Shown here piece by piece: positions 11,101-23,395 of a stretch of 64,000 nucleotides of DNA (its first letter is position 1; each line of letters starts with the position of its first letter). Under the pieces are notes generated by a model. That model was not told the origin of the DNA. It did not search any database and saw only the letters and a program-made list of their open reading frames with translations. Position numbers and translations under genes: made by a program. This DNA comes from Hygrophila difformis (lineage: Eukaryota > Streptophyta > Magnoliopsida > Lamiales > Acanthaceae), in the NCBI GenBank assembly GCA_030278955.1, contig JAOANR010000001.1:37893708-37957707 (forward strand), read 5' to 3'.

Positions 11101-11399
11101 GATATAAATATTGTCAATATTAAGTTCATATAAGTAAGAAAGAAAGTAAAAGACGAGTATTTATTTCATGAATCTATTAATAAAGGAAATTAAATAATCT
11201 TAATCAATATTCACAAAGATTTAATATCCGAGAACTGCCTATTATAACCTAGCACAAAGACAATAAATTCGCCTGTGAACCCACCCACACTCTTTGATGT
11301 TGACAACTAGCAGTATTCTTTTGTGATCGTTGTATACTTAGCTTGTAGGAGTATTAATTAGGGTTCGAGCTATTTTAGAAAGGCCCGCCGGTGATCAAC
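11101..11399. other. Upstream region of the E2 gene
   Basis: About 300 bp between the SINE head and the E2 start codon. No clear TATA box can be assigned. The G at 11391 opens the frame two codons earlier (GTG), but the first ATG in frame is at 11400. Confidence 0.4.
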
Positions 11400-12966
11400 A
11401 TGCTGCTTCAAAGGATATTTGGATTTGCCAAATCGCGGAAATCGACGACAGAAGCTGATGAAAAAGAAATCCCACTAAAGTTTGACTGTTCTGAGAAATT
11501 TGACATTGTTGAAGATTTCTCGGATCACTACTACGCCAACAAGGGTTCTTCTTCAAAACAGGTGAACACTCCACTCCACTCCACCTAGAATATATTCTAC
11601 ACACCTTAATTAACTAACACTTTTATGTTCATGTTTATTGAATATTATTGATACAGCCTCCAAAAAATTGGTCCAAGAAAATACAACAAGAATGGAAGAT
11701 TCTGGAGAAACATCTACCTGGTAAGTTCATAAAGGGTTCTGTTTGGTTTTGCTCAAATTGGGTATTGGACTCAGCCCCGGATTTATATTCGTATTATTAT
11801 ATATTTGAATATTTTGATTCGTTGAATTGAATAGGTTCCAATATGTGAAAAGCGTTTTCTAGTGCCTCTCTGCATTTGCTGAAAGTTTTATTCTTGTGAT
11901 GTTTTGACAGATAAAATTTCTGTGAAGGTGTCTGAATCAAGAATGGATCTTTTGAGGTGTGTGATAATTGGGGCAGAAGGAACACCATACCATGATGGTC
12001 TCTTTTTCTTTGATGTCTACTTTCCCAGCAGTTACCCAAATTGTCCACCTGTATGTTTCTTGTTAATTTTTTCTACAATCGATTCGAAATAGTGCATGCA
12101 CTAACTTCACAAGTTGCATCATTTTATACGGTGGTGAAGTTTGAATGAGCTTCATTGTTTCCATGATATGATGTTGTTTGCATGTGCAGAAAGTCCATTA
12201 CCATTCGGGTGGCCTTCGGATCAATCCTAATCTATACTGTAATGGGAAAGTATGCCTGAGCCTTCTCAACACTTGGAGGGGTACAGTAAAGGAAAAGTGG
12301 ATCAATGGCAAATCAACCATATTACAAGTTTTGGTGTCTATACAGGGCTTGATTTTGAATGCCAAGCCCTACTTCAACGAGCCGGGGTATGAAAATATGA
12401 GAGGCAGTCCGCGTGGAGAAAAGAGTTCTTTGGAATACAATGAAACCATAGTTGTGTATTCCCTAAAAACTATGGTGTACAGCATGACAAGGCCTCCAAA
12501 GGTTAGAAATTTATTTAGAGTGTTTGTGATTCTTGCCTAATTTTTCATGTTTAATTTGTCATTAGGTATTTGTGCGAAGCTTTTCTCAAATTGATGTTTG
12601 GCAGTGCAGTGGCAGTATTAAATCTTACAATATGTTCTTTACCTTACTCAAAAGAACTCGAGTTTGTAAACTTGGTCGGTTTGATTTGAGGCTACATTTT
12701 GTTTTCGGTTTTAGAACTTTGAGGACTTCACAATTACACACTTCTGCAAGCATGCCCGTGACATTCTGGTGAAGTGTAAGGACTACATGGAAGGAGCTCG
12801 AGTTGGTCGTCGTCTTGTTAAAGGCGGTGTTCAACTGGAGAAGAGATGCTCGGCGAAATTCAGGACCGAATTGGCTAGCTACATCCCTGTTCTGATTAAA
12901 ACCTTTTCACAGATTGGAGCCAAGGATTGCCAAGAGTTTCTTTCGTTAGCACAAAAAGGAAAATGA
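11400..12966 (+). CDS. Ubiquitin-conjugating enzyme E2, UBC24/25-like, 5 exons
   Basis: Likely transfers ubiquitin from E1 to targets through a catalytic cysteine. Exons: 11400-11561, 11657-11720, 11911-12050, 12190-12501 and 12715-12966; all introns are GT-AG and the frame stays open for 309 codons. Exon 1 holds FDIVEDFSDHYY, a motif of the plant PHO2/UBC24-UBC25/26 group. Exon 3 holds GTPYHDGLFFFDVYFPSSYP, exon 4 the active-site segment NLYCNGKVCLSLLNTW, where the second Cys is catalytic, then KPYFNEPGY. Exon 5 is a helical tail. UBC24 itself is about 900 aa and UBC25/26 are several hundred aa, so this is a compact member with most of the N-terminal extension missing. Conserved core and clean splice sites argue for a functional gene or a very young duplicate. 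Known relatives act in phosphate homeostasis (UBC24/PHO2); that role is not shown here. Confidence 0.85.
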
Positions 12967-13270
12967 AGGTGGTGATGCCAATGTTTACAGGGTCCCCAAC
13001 TATAAACTTAAATTATTGTGCGCAGTTGAGTTTTGTTATTGAAAAAATTTTAGGGCCACGACTCATGAAAAGAGATTGATGATTTTGTTCTGATGCATGG
13101 TTTTTTTTTCATCTTTTGCTAATGTGAATTTGATGGTACGAATAGTTTGCAGGCAATTACTATATGCTATCTGTGGATTTCTACCTTTGTTTATTGTGTT
13201 GAAACCAGCTTCTGATTCTCAACTTGCATTGTGATTATAATTTATACATGCGGTAGGTGGGCACGATTAT
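12967..13270 (+). other. 3' UTR region of the E2 gene
   Basis: AT-rich sequence after the TGA at 12964. No canonical AATAAA is obvious within 300 bp. It ends where the SINE target-site duplication begins. Confidence 0.4.
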
Positions 13271-13289
13271 CGTGCAGAGAGAGAGATTT

Positions 13290-13470
13290 ACTTTTTTTTT
13301 CCTTTATGTGAAACCGGGTATCCAAGATCACATTGAATCCAAGATCAATCACTCGAGTATCTGCAAGAAATGGCACATCTCTCAAACTAGTTTTTTGCAT
13401 ACACAATGCACGAACCCGAGACCTTGCTTAAGTGACTAGAGCCCCCATCCACTTAAGTCAACTGTTGTTG
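13290..13470 (-). mobile_element. SINE with tRNA-like head, TSD visible
   Basis: Minus-strand order: tRNA-like head (13465-13404, box A GACTTAAGTGG, box B GGTCTCGGGTTCG), body shared with the copies at 43480 and 49560 (ACTCGAG, GATCTTGG, GGATACCCGG-like), then an A-tail (T-run 13291-13299 on +). The flanks GCAGAGAGAGAGATTTACTT and GCAGAGAGATTTACTT form a direct repeat with one 4-bp slip. This is the most complete SINE in the window. Confidence 0.75.
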
Positions 13471-14434
13471 GTTGCAGAGAGATTTACTTAATTTTTAAAT
13501 ATCGAACTTTTAAAATTTTTATTTCTATCGAACTTGAGTTATTAATAGTTTAAAATATACATTGAACTATGTAAAATGTGGATCCATAACGAGCCTCCTA
13601 TTGTTATTTTTAAATATCGAATTTTTAAAATTTTTACTACTTGAGTTATTAATACTTTAAAATGTGCGTTGAACTGCATAAAAGACAGGTCCATAACTAG
13701 TTTTTAAATTTGACTCTTGAATTTATTAGATATCTAATTAATTTATCTTTAAAATTTAAATCATGTTTTCATTAATGTATTTTGATATTTATATATTAAT
13801 TTTAAATTAAATAGTTATTTTAATTTAGTTAATTACATACTTTATTTTACTTAAATTTAATTGAATTTAGTATTATTTTATTAAAGCTTTTTAATTTAAT
13901 TATTTTTAATTAATTTTATTTTATTATTTCATTAATATTTCATGTTAATATGTGTAGTCAAATTTTAAAAATCCCATGTGGGCACAATTAAGAAAATAAT
14001 TAGTTAAATTATAGGATTAGTACTATTTTGGACATTATGTGTAAATGTAGAGGACCAATAGGATCAAAAATAGAAAAAAGACTATTTAAAATTTTTGAAA
14101 AAGAAAAGGATTATATCATATATTTTTCCAATAATTATATCTCTTATAATTTTGGGAATATGAATTCTTTTTGTAATGGGCCAGATTATTGGGCATCTAC
14201 TTATGGAAATCAATAGTTCCCCATAAAAAGAGTATGTTGGTTTACTACTCATTTCCAAATTCCACAGCATATATTAAATTAAAATGTACAACATATGTAT
14301 ATACATAAAATCGAAAATTCATCGTCCCAACATATTGTTTTCATCATTGTACTGCTATAATACATGAAATTAAATTGATCAAATCCATGTGTTGGATTCC
14401 ACATATTACACATGTTTTGGTGCTTGGGGATATA
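13471..14434. other. AT-rich intergenic DNA with MITE remnant
   Basis: 13495-13700 repeats internal Stowaway-family blocks (TATCGAACTTTTAAAATTTT, GAGTTATTAATAGTTTAAAA) twice without clear ends. The remainder has no gene. Confidence 0.4.
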
Positions 14435-14693
14435 CTACCTCCGTTCTCATTTAAGTGCTCCCTTTGCATAGTAGTAACTATTCATTGAGTAACTTTGATC
14501 AATTTTTTAACATAGTTCTATAAGATAAAATATAGTCAAGTGAGATCTTGTTAGATTCATCTAATCACGTAGTTTTAGAATATCAAATTTTTATAATTTT
14601 TACTTATATACAATTTGAGTTATAAACATTTAAAAATATGTATTGGACTGCGTGAAATGTAGAAGTGGAGCATTTATATGAGAACAGAGGAAG
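14435..14693. mobile_element. Stowaway MITE, 259 bp
   Basis: Ends CTACCTCCGTTCTCATTT and ATGAGAACAGAGGAAG are inverted repeats with TA on both sides. Its interior aligns with the MITE at 10115-10374. Confidence 0.9.
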
Positions 14694-15545
14694 TATGTGT
14701 TTTCCTAAAGAAAAAAAAAATAACACTATCAGTAGTACAAATTCTTCAAAGTAATGATAACCAACCATTTTCGGTGCTACATATAGTCGGTGACAATATA
14801 CAAACTAAAAGATTGACATATGAAAATTGTCTTCCTACCCGTACTAATTAAGTCGGCACTCCCATCATGTTTGCTGTTTTGAGATCCTGTATCATGTATT
14901 TCACTACAAGAAAATCCGGAATTACCGACCGTCAAACGCGGTCGGTAACCCCCTGGGCGGGTCGTCCACAGGGGTTACCGACCGGCTTACCGACCGGATA
15001 TGACGGTCGGTAATGTCCTGGTCTGCATCCGAAGGGCGACCAAAAGCGATGGAGTCGGTGAGTTTCGCAACCGATTTGGCGACCGAATTTTGGTCGGAAG
15101 AATTTGCCGACCGACTTGCCGACCATTTTGTCGGTCGGTAATTTGGTCAGCGGGAGCTTCTGGACCACGCTTTGCCGACCGATTACCGACCGCATATGCG
15201 GTCGGTAATCCTGAAACAGCAGCCTGGATTTGGCTGGTTTTTTCATGCCAACCTGCAGCAGAAGACAGAAACACAATAACCAACAAATCTCAAGTCCAAA
15301 CTTCCAAACAACAATACGTATTACTTCAATCCCAGAATTTGATCTTCTAAACTCATGCCAAACTTCCAAACAACAATAAAGGTCGAAAACTCTCCCAAAT
15401 ATAGAACTACAATACGTATTACTTCAAGTCCAATACCAACAAGTTCAATTAAACAACGTCTACAAACATAAGTATGAAATGATCCAAAGACGACAAGTAT
15501 CCAAAGATGACAAGCTAAGTATTATGAAATAAAATACGACAAGAC

Positions 15546-16762
15546 TCAATGAACAGCAGAACCACCACCTCCTAAGCCATCATCCCCGCGGTCGGGGGAT
15601 CGAGGTCCCCGAACCCCCAGCCATCTCTCCATCTGCTCCGCCATGGTCATCTGTGACTGTGCGAGCCGATCTAGAGTCGCCCTATACTCCTCAAACTGCG
15701 CATCCAACTGTGCCTGAGTGACATACTGAGAAGTAGGCGGTGGCGGGGTGGAATCAACTGCATCTAAAGGCCTGAGCGACCTGGCTACGGAGCCTATGCC
15801 ATAGACTGCCTTCCGCCTGTCGTGGCCACCAGCAACGTCTAGGAAGAGGCGATCTGGATCAATGCTGCTACCAATCTCCGGATCTTGGGTCAAAGTCTCA
15901 ACAACGGCATTAAACTCATCCTGTTTAATAAGATAAAAAATTGAAGGCAAATAAGTTAGTATCTAGGCAATCCATAATCCTCCCACGATATTTAGAATCT
16001 GTACCTGAAGATCCTTCGACTTCTCTCGGACCCAATTATCCTTCTGGTGCTTTCTTGTATGTGTGTGCTCATGGAGCTCGTGCAAGTGAACGGGCCCATC
16101 CTTAGCACTCGACTATGAATTTCATAAATCATCAGTGTGATAAGACATTTTCATGTGGACTATATTATAAAATTAGAACCAAGGGAGGTTAAAAAAATAC
16201 CATGTCATCGCGGGTGGCACGGAATGTCTTGGATCCTGCAGTGTGTGTGGGGAGGGCCGGTGCATCCTCCTGACCGCGGCGTCTGTTCAGCTTTCCCGTC
16301 TTGCTCTTATTCTTGAAGGCTTGAGAATCCCATATTCGTCTCCAATTCTCAGCCACAACCGCATCGCCCGGCATCGGTTTTTTCTTACTTCTTATGTCCA
16401 ATGTGTAATCCTTGTACCTGTTAATTACGTGCAACTAAGGTAATATCCTGTAATAAAACTTATTTATCCTGTAATTTAGAACTCACCGTGCTATGTTCTT
16501 CTTTTCCCATTCTTTTCTTACAGCAAGTGCATGCTCGGGAGCCCAACGAGCAACTTTCTGCAGATTGAGTTAATATTCATTACAGTTAGTAGTGTGAAAA
16601 TTACACATTATTACTGTCTTAGGCACATCATACCTGGAACTCTCCCCAATAGAACTCCTTTGTCTCTTTTGAAACCTTCCCCCAGCTAATCCCATTTACA
16701 TCTGCACGCCTCGGATATATATCCGTAATCTTCCGCACGACTGCGTTCGGATATATATTCAT
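15546..16762 (-). CDS. CACTA second gene, Ptta/En-Spm (Transposase_24-like), 5 exons
   Basis: Five minus-strand exons joined by GT-AG introns keep one frame: 16762-16634, 16557-16487, 16417-16201, 16112-16005 and 15920-15546, giving 299 codons. Exon 1 starts MNIYPNAVVRK; exon 2 has WAPEHALAVRKEWEKKN; exon 3 RRIWDSQAFKNKSKTGKLNR; exon 5 DEFNAVVETLTQDPEIG and ends in a coiled-coil-like QAQLDAQFEEYRATLDRLAQ region and a Gly-rich tail. This layout matches the plant Ptta/En-Spm transposase family (PF03004), the TNPA-type DNA-binding partner encoded beside TNP2. The open frame is notable in a defective element. Upstream exons may have been lost in the deletion that truncated TNP2, so the start is provisional. 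Confidence 0.7.
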
Positions 16763-17840
16763 CCTTCATACACATATCAGGTGGGAGATTGTAAGGTGTC
16801 AATATGACTGGCCAGCAAGAGTATTGAGAGCCCGATTGACCAAACGGTTGAAAACCATCCGTACATAAGCCCAATCGGACATTCCGACCCTCCGTACTAA
16901 AATCTGGGTGAACTGTATCAAAGTGCTTCCAAGCCTTCGAGTCACAAGGGTGACACATCTCCCCGGACTCGCCATGATGATGTCCGAGACTCCCTTCTCT
17001 ATAGCGAGACAATCTCTTCAATCTGTTTTTGAGTGGAAAATAGAACATATATTTTTGTGCGATCCGCGAAGTTGAACTCCCTTCTCTATAGCGAGACTCG
17101 TCACAAAACTTACATCTATCTAGGTCCGCATCATCGCGCCAGAATAACATACACCCTCTGGCACAACAATCAATTTTCTGAACAGGTAATCCCAATCCCT
17201 CTAATAGTTTCCTAGCCTCGTAAAAATTCTTAACCATGGAATTATCCTCGGGGAGTGTGTCAATAATTAGTTGACACAAAGTATCGAAGCACCTCTCCGA
17301 TAAATTGTGTTCAGCTTTAATATTCAACAACCTCGCAATAGTGGACAGAAGTGTCATTTTCTTGCAGCCAGGCCACAAATCCTTATCTGCCGCCTCCAAC
17401 ATACGAAAAAACAGTTTCTCCTGTGCATTAGGCTCCTCTGGAGGCCTCGGTACATCTTCATCCTCCTGTGATACTGTGTCGGGGATACCAAATCCCGTTC
17501 CATCGCACAACATTTGTATGTAGTCACTTTCATGTGCCGACGATGATGCTGTGCCCACATCATCCTCGTAGTACCGACTAAATTGATGTGGCTCACCGTG
17601 ACACGTCCACCTCTCGTAGTTGGAGACAAATCCATAACGCTTTAAATGATACCTAATGTCATCATCTACTTGATAAAATCTGTTCCTACATTTAATGCAC
17701 GGACACCTTAATCTTCCTTGGGCTCTATCCGCATCTGGGTTCTGATGAGACATCCTTATAAATAATTCAACTCCATTCTTAAATTCATTCGTCAGTTCTC
17801 CAAGTTCACGGCAAGAGCGGTACATCCAACTTCGGTCCAT
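16686..17840 (-). pseudogene. TNP2-type CACTA transposase, N-terminal part only
   Basis: An intact ATG and 384 codons on the minus strand. Residues 1-80 are the transposase-associated domain (MDRSWMYRSCRELGELT, CPCIKCRN, HLKRYGFVSNYERWTCHGE). The start of the Transposase_21 domain follows near residue 300 (RLGLCTDGFQPFG, YSCWPVILTPYNLPPDMCMK). Homology stops after DMCMK near 16766; the last 24 codons are out-of-frame sequence of the neighbouring gene. TNP2 proteins are usually above 700 aa, so most of the catalytic domain has been removed by a deletion. The fragment cannot catalyse transposition. Around 17040 and 17090 the codons for CRYREGS occur twice, a local repeat. Confidence 0.85.
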
Positions 17841-19310
17841 TCCTACGAATATTATAGATGGTCCCTAAATTATATATTACGTTAATTCATCAAGGAATAG
17901 TTACAATTTCGATATTAGTGATCACTCATTTCTATTCATCAGATCATTGTTAGTTCTTTTTAATCGTTTTCTATTAGAACAAATATTTTGATTTGTCTTA
18001 CTACCATAAAAATCTTATATAATGTTTTATAACAACTAATTATGACATGGATACTCAGAATTGCAGCTAGAAGTAGATAGGTTCAAACAAAACTCAAACC
18101 ATGGGACATAATATTCTTTAATAATCAAAGTCCCCGATTGAATAATATTCAATGAATAAATTAAAAAAAAAATTGGATTTAAAGTAAACAAACCATGAAA
18201 CTTATAAAATCTTAAAAATTGTTATAGTGCATTAAATAAACATATATCATAATATCTTACCTTGCTCTATGGGAGATCAATGCAGATCGGCCGTTTCCTT
18301 CCCGTCTTGCAAACCAAAATTAGTACCCAAGTGTCTATGACAATGCAATAGCCCAAATTACAAACTTCAAAAATAAGCAATTTTCGGAAATAATACAACA
18401 TCCAATTGAACATTAATATTTAACATAAATAAACAAACCATAAAAACATGTGGAATAGAATAGCAAAAACAATTAATCAAACTCCAACAGTACATATAAC
18501 TACTAGATAAACAACCTACAAAATGCAACGAGAACAATGCATAATATTCAACACGACTTAAATACCTCATACGACATCCAAATTGCGCCAATCAAGTCTA
18601 AAGAATCCAAGTATCGCTCACACAAACAACAATCCAAAAAATATATTCGGCATACTTTCGAAATTCATTGTCTTGAGCATTCGAATATCTACGATTCATC
18701 ATAATGCAAATAATATTGATAGCACGAATGGAAACAACATAAATGATTGCAAAGAGGTAGATTTCAACATAATAATCAACAAAAAAAAAAAAAAAACACA
18801 TAAGGCAGCAGCACTGCCACAACGAAGGAGAAAAAAAAATTTGCACAACATTGCATATGATACACGAATAGAACACCAATCGAATACACATTGGAGTATA
18901 TCGAATAGATAGAACAACAATCGAATAGGATTTTGGAAGACATTTGGGCAATCGTATACCTTGTTCCAAGTCGAGATTGCTGCGTTCGTGGGGTGGCCGG
19001 AAAGCTAATGGCTTCTCCTTGCGGGAAAGGCGGCGGACGACGGAGTGGGAGGCAGCGGCGGACGACGGCGGCGCGCCGGAGGGGATGGTGGCAGCGCTCG
19101 ATTGGAAACTGTGTGGCTTCTCCTTCTCTCGAATGGCGCGCGAATGGAGAGGGCGACGGCGGCGTCGTGGTCGGCGGCGGTGGCGGTCGGGGCATCGGTC
19201 GGGGGTGGCTCGCCGTGAATCGCTCGATCGGAGGGAGGGAGTAATTTTTTGCTCTGTTTTGCTGTAAGTCGCGATTACAGCGATTTGGGCGTTTAATAAT
19301 GCCCTAGGTT
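17841..19310 (-). other. CACTA 5' non-coding region
   Basis: Upstream of the TNP2 start on the minus strand. Open frames on both strands at 18930-19260 are low-complexity Pro/Arg or Gly/Arg translations of GC-rich DNA and mutually overlapping, so I do not call them genes. 19020-19210 is unusually GC-rich for this window and may be the element's promoter or 5' UTR. Confidence 0.5.
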
Positions 19311-19515
19311 GCCGACCGCATATGCGGTCGGCAATTCGGTCGGCAATGCCGACCGTTAGCCGGTTGGTCGGTGTATTGGTCGGTATTAAACACCCTCCCA
19401 TGCCAACGGCTATTTTATCCCGACCGAGCCTTGCGGTCGGGAAAGCGGTCGGTAATGCCGACCGCATTCCGACGGTCGGTATATGCGGTCGGTATTCCCG
19501 CTTTTTCTTGTAGTG

Positions 19516-20816
19516 TTTCAATATTATCCGTCTCATTTGCGGCATCGTCTACATCTAATGGAACACACCTATGAAGGTGGTCCGTGCCCACGGATCGTTA
19601 TTGGATGCCAACATATACATACATGATTACGAAAAATACATTTCCAAAGCAGATCTGCAACAACGTCTGATTGGAAACTTGGTTCTTTTCGTCTATGTCT
19701 GTAGATCTGCAATATGAAACCACGAACAATCTCCCAAGCACACGAACGGGCGCACGTACGGATCTCCCTCCTTGCACGAACGGATTCAACACTAGGAATC
19801 TTCCAGACTATTCCCGACCCCGTACAAACTCCAGATGGACAGAGATCTATCGAACGGTTGGAGAGAAAAACTTAATCTCGACGAAACCCTCTTGGCTGCC
19901 CCATCTCTCTCTTGTTGGAAGAGAATTATGGTTGTGTTATTATGGAAGCTAGGGTTTCTGAACACCTATTTATAGACTCTCGTAGTTGGTCCTTGGACCA
20001 GACTGAGGATCCACTAGAAGGTATCAGGCTCAGGCTCCTTTACAGGTTCAAATTCTTATGTTCAACCTAGAATATATAATTTGGCCTATAAAACATTAAT
20101 TAATTCTATTAAATAATTAATGTTGCACTCCCGGCCTGATCTAGATTGAATCTGGGCTTCTATCAGACTCAATTTATTCCTTTCGTTTAAGATATTGCAT
20201 GTCCATTAATTAATTAAAACTTCTGACAATTGTAATGAATTAACCTATTTTAATCCTTAAGTAGTACCACTCAAAATTCATCATTGTACAGAATAAATCC
20301 ACCTGCAGGGTTCATAAAATGATCCTTATTGAGCTCCTTAAGGGGACGTCATCAACCTGGATGACCAGGACACAGTGTCCTAGTGAGAATGAAAATAGAC
20401 ACCATGCAAATAATGTTGTCGCCAAAATTCGAAGCATATTGAATCAACTAAGATTCTCACTCATGGTAAATCAAACTGACCAAAAAATATTCCATGTGTC
20501 ATATTTATCTCTACTAAGGTTAAGAATTAATCAGAGCACTGAGATCTTGATTCTTCTTATGTCAGAATAGAAGAATGCATCTCAACTGTGATCCATTCAA
20601 TGCGACGCAGCGCACTACTGCAAACTACTAGTCTAGATAAATAATTACAAGTTTACAGAACAACTTAAACCAATAGTTATGTCTCCAATTATCTCATTTG
20701 TGAATACTGTTTATATCTTATAAGGAACCGACAACATGACCTTCTGTGTGACTCCTAACACACCATGTTGTCTACAATATTAGATAATTGGACATATTTT
20801 CAATTATATAGAAAAC
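19516..20816 (-). promoter_or_regulatory. Putative minus-strand promoter region of unknown repeat
   Basis: The minus strand carries GAGTCTATAAATAGGTG (TATA box at 19968-19977 on +) followed by a 5'-UTR-like stretch with AACCCTAGC and purine tracts. The sequence on the minus strand continues to 19519, where the CACTA element interrupts it. No ORF above 100 codons. It could be an LTR of an unrelated retrotransposon or a gene promoter; no boundary or PBS is visible. Confidence 0.35.
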
Positions 20817-22561
20817 TGTGACACTCCAGAAAATAACTACCGGAATCCGAAAATGCAACGATAATTTAATTTTTGAAGGCAATAATTATTTCAACAAGTT
20901 GGAATAATTATTTAATGAGGAGTTAGAATTTAAAAATTTTTAAGGAGGATTTTTCAACAATAGGATAGTTAACTTAGTTATAGGATTTGCTCTAAATATG
21001 GTAAGTTTTTCGCTGACTGAAATTAGGGATTTTGGGACAGATTTAGGTTTGTCTTTGGTGCCACTTTTGGCCCCCAATGGCTGCTAAATCAGCCAAAAAC
21101 CTGTTAACAAAGGAAGGGGTTCAAAGAATGTTCTAGAAGGATCTCATATCTAGCAAGAGAGGGGCAAGAAATCACCAAAAATCCTCCAATTTTGGGAAGA
21201 TAGGGGCGGCTGGGAAAGGACAACAGAATCAAGGGAATAAATCACTTGATTTTGCCTTGATTCACCATGCCTAAATCCACCCATTCATCCACATATATAA
21301 ACCCCCCACCCCTTCACTCATTCCTCACACCAAAAATCATATTCTCTCTAATTCTCTCTAGTGTTCTAAGTGTGCTTAAGAGTTGGGAGGCTTCAAGAAG
21401 TGGAAGTAAGCTTAGGAGATTCTTTGGTTGAGTTCTAACAAGAGATCTTCGTGAGAGTAAGCTAGTCTTACCTGAAAATTGTGTTTTTCGTGCATGTTCT
21501 TGATTTCTATTCATTGAACTATGCATGAAATGCTTTTACATACTTTAATTAAGTGTTTATATTCGGTTGTCAAAATGCTTGTGGAATTTTAATCCCACGT
21601 TTGCGTCAAATTGCTTTTAAACTATTTAATCTTTTGTTTTTTGGCTAGGCCCTTGATGTCAAAACTTTGAATGGGCCATTAGGCCATTATGTGAAACTAA
21701 ATTAATGGGAACGATATTATTTGAGGGCATGAGCATTGTTGTGGTGCCTGAGTTGTGGATGACCGAACTCCCCTCTGACTAAGTGGTAAGATTATTCCTC
21801 CTTAGTCCCACATGTTTAGTGCCTATGTTTCGCTGGATATAAGACGCACAGTGCGGTCTAGTGTACCCAATAGTAAACTCATAGATGAATCATCATGTGC
21901 ATGTTGGGACGCGGCTAGTAGTGCAGCCATATAAAAGAATTAATGACTAAATGACTTGTGATTATTTGTATACTTGTGTTCTCGGAACAAGGCTAGCTTG
22001 CTGAGCATTATTGCTAAATATTTGTTGTGCTTTTCCTTTTCAGGGTAAATTTCATTCAAGTAGTTGTGCACGCACTTTGGTCTGGGAGGTTTTTAAAATA
22101 AGACTCTTTTAAATTCTCGCGTCAAACTACTTTTAGAACAAATATTTTGGCTATGGGCCCAATGGAATTTTTTATGTTATGAATAAAGTTTATTAATAAA
22201 GTATTATCTTCTTTCTAAAGCACTAGAAATTTTATTATGCCTTAGTATTAATTGTGTTTGTACCGAGGAATACAAATTAGACTTGTGTACTATCGAGTTT
22301 CTAGAGGGATTTTGTCCAAGGAGGCTTGGTGATAACAAGGCCCGTCGACCGTGGCCCACCTCCCTTTCCTAGGAACCCCTCGACACAACTTTATAGAACT
22401 CGAGTACTTAACCATAATTCCCAAGTTCAGACACTGAAGTTAATCGAAACTCCTACAATTAGCCTTAACATTCCTTAATCAAGTTAGCCATAGCGAGCTT
22501 GACTAAGGGATGTGGCGATAATACTCCCGCCAAACCATATTTTAAAAATAGGGGTGTTACA
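20817..22561 (+). repeat. Ty3-type LTR, 1,745 bp
   Basis: Starts TGTGACACTCC, ends GGGGTGTTACA, and is followed after GAG by the tRNA-iMet primer site TGGTATCAAAGCGAGG (22565-22580). A TATATAAACC box at about 21293, followed by a CT-rich leader and TTCTCTCTAATTCTCTC, marks the likely U3/R boundary. The matching 3' LTR is not in the window as an intact copy. Confidence 0.8.
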
Positions 22562-22751
22562 GAGTGGTATCAAAGCGAGGTTAACGGTCTTTTTTTTTTA
22601 AAAAAAAACCTTTTGATACTAAAAATATGCATCACTTTTTGAAAAAAAAATCTTTTGTACAAAACTATTTTGGGGGGACACATGCACTGCATATAGGCAC
22701 CTAAGGTCTCTGTTCATTGTATCTGTTTTGCTAATTAAATGAACTTGTTAA

Positions 22752-23395
22752 ATGGCAGACCTTATGAAAGTTCTCGAGTCGTTGCCTGTCCTAGCGGAAG
22801 GGCTTGTCAAAGCTTAAAAAAGGGTTAAGGAGCTTGAAGCAGCACTGGAGATTGCTCAAGGCGACGTTGATTGGTATATTCGATCAGAAACTTATGAGAA
22901 GTGGGAGCAGGCACGCACCGAGGAGCGCGACGCTCTTAAAACTAAGGTTGCTAGCCTCAGGGTTAAGATCGTTGATTTGAAGATGTGTGGTCGTAAGAAG
23001 GCCCGCAAGAGTTCACCCATTGCAGTCGAGACTGAGAGTTCAGACTCTGTTAGCGCGAGTCTAGGATCGTCTAACACCGATACAAGCCTCCAACTTATGG
23101 TGGCCAAGAGGATCCTGCCCAGTTGGAGAACTGGATAGAGATGATGGACAAGTTACTTGATGCGGTTAGGTGCCCTGCTGAAAGTAAAGTGGAAGTAGTT
23201 GTTTTCTACCTTCTTGGAATGGCTACAACATGGTGGAAATCCTTGAAAAACCCACCGGACACCTGGGAATGAATGCAAGCACGGTTGAGGGAAAGGTTCT
23301 ACCCGCTTAGTGTTAAAAATTATAAGTATGTGGAGTTCGTGACACTGCAACAAAGGGACATGACAGTCCAAGCATATCATTTAATACAAACATTG
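22752..23395 (+). pseudogene. Ty3 gag relic with coiled-coil leader
   Basis: ATG 190 bp after the LTR. It reads MADLMKVLESLPVLAEGLVK, hits a stop, then resumes as KELEAALEIAQGD and a charged coiled-coil stretch to KKARKSSPIAVETESS. After another frame change: ENWIEMMDKLLDAVRCPA, VVVFYLLGMATTWWKSLK, ARLRERFYPLSVKNYKYVEF, the core of the retrotransposon gag domain (PF03732). At least two stops and one frameshift. Homology ends at 23395, where a duplicated MITE-containing segment begins. Confidence 0.8.

Larger units (their letters stand above)
14902..19515 (-). mobile_element. CACTA (En/Spm) transposon, 4,614 bp
   Basis: The element begins CACTACAAGAAAA and ends TTTTTCTTGTAGTG, flanked by the 3-bp duplication TTT (14899-14901, 19516-19518). 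Both subterminal regions (14930-15215; 19310-19500) are packed with ACCGACCG and CGGTCGGTAAT motifs, including the dyad GACCGCATATGCGGTC at 15187 and 19316. Such subterminal repeats bind the element's own protein in known CACTA systems. Both genes lie on the minus strand. The transposase gene is deleted, so the copy cannot move alone. Confidence 0.93.

Noticed and set aside
14932..15369. 145-codon minus ORF at the left end of the CACTA element
   Set aside because: It translates the subterminal CGGTCGGTAAT repeats and is matched by equally long open frames on the other strand.
18598..19545. 315-codon minus ORF and overlapping plus ORFs in the CACTA 5' region
   Set aside because: Low-complexity Pro/Arg/Ser composition, overlaps of frames on both strands and extension across the CACTA end argue against a gene.
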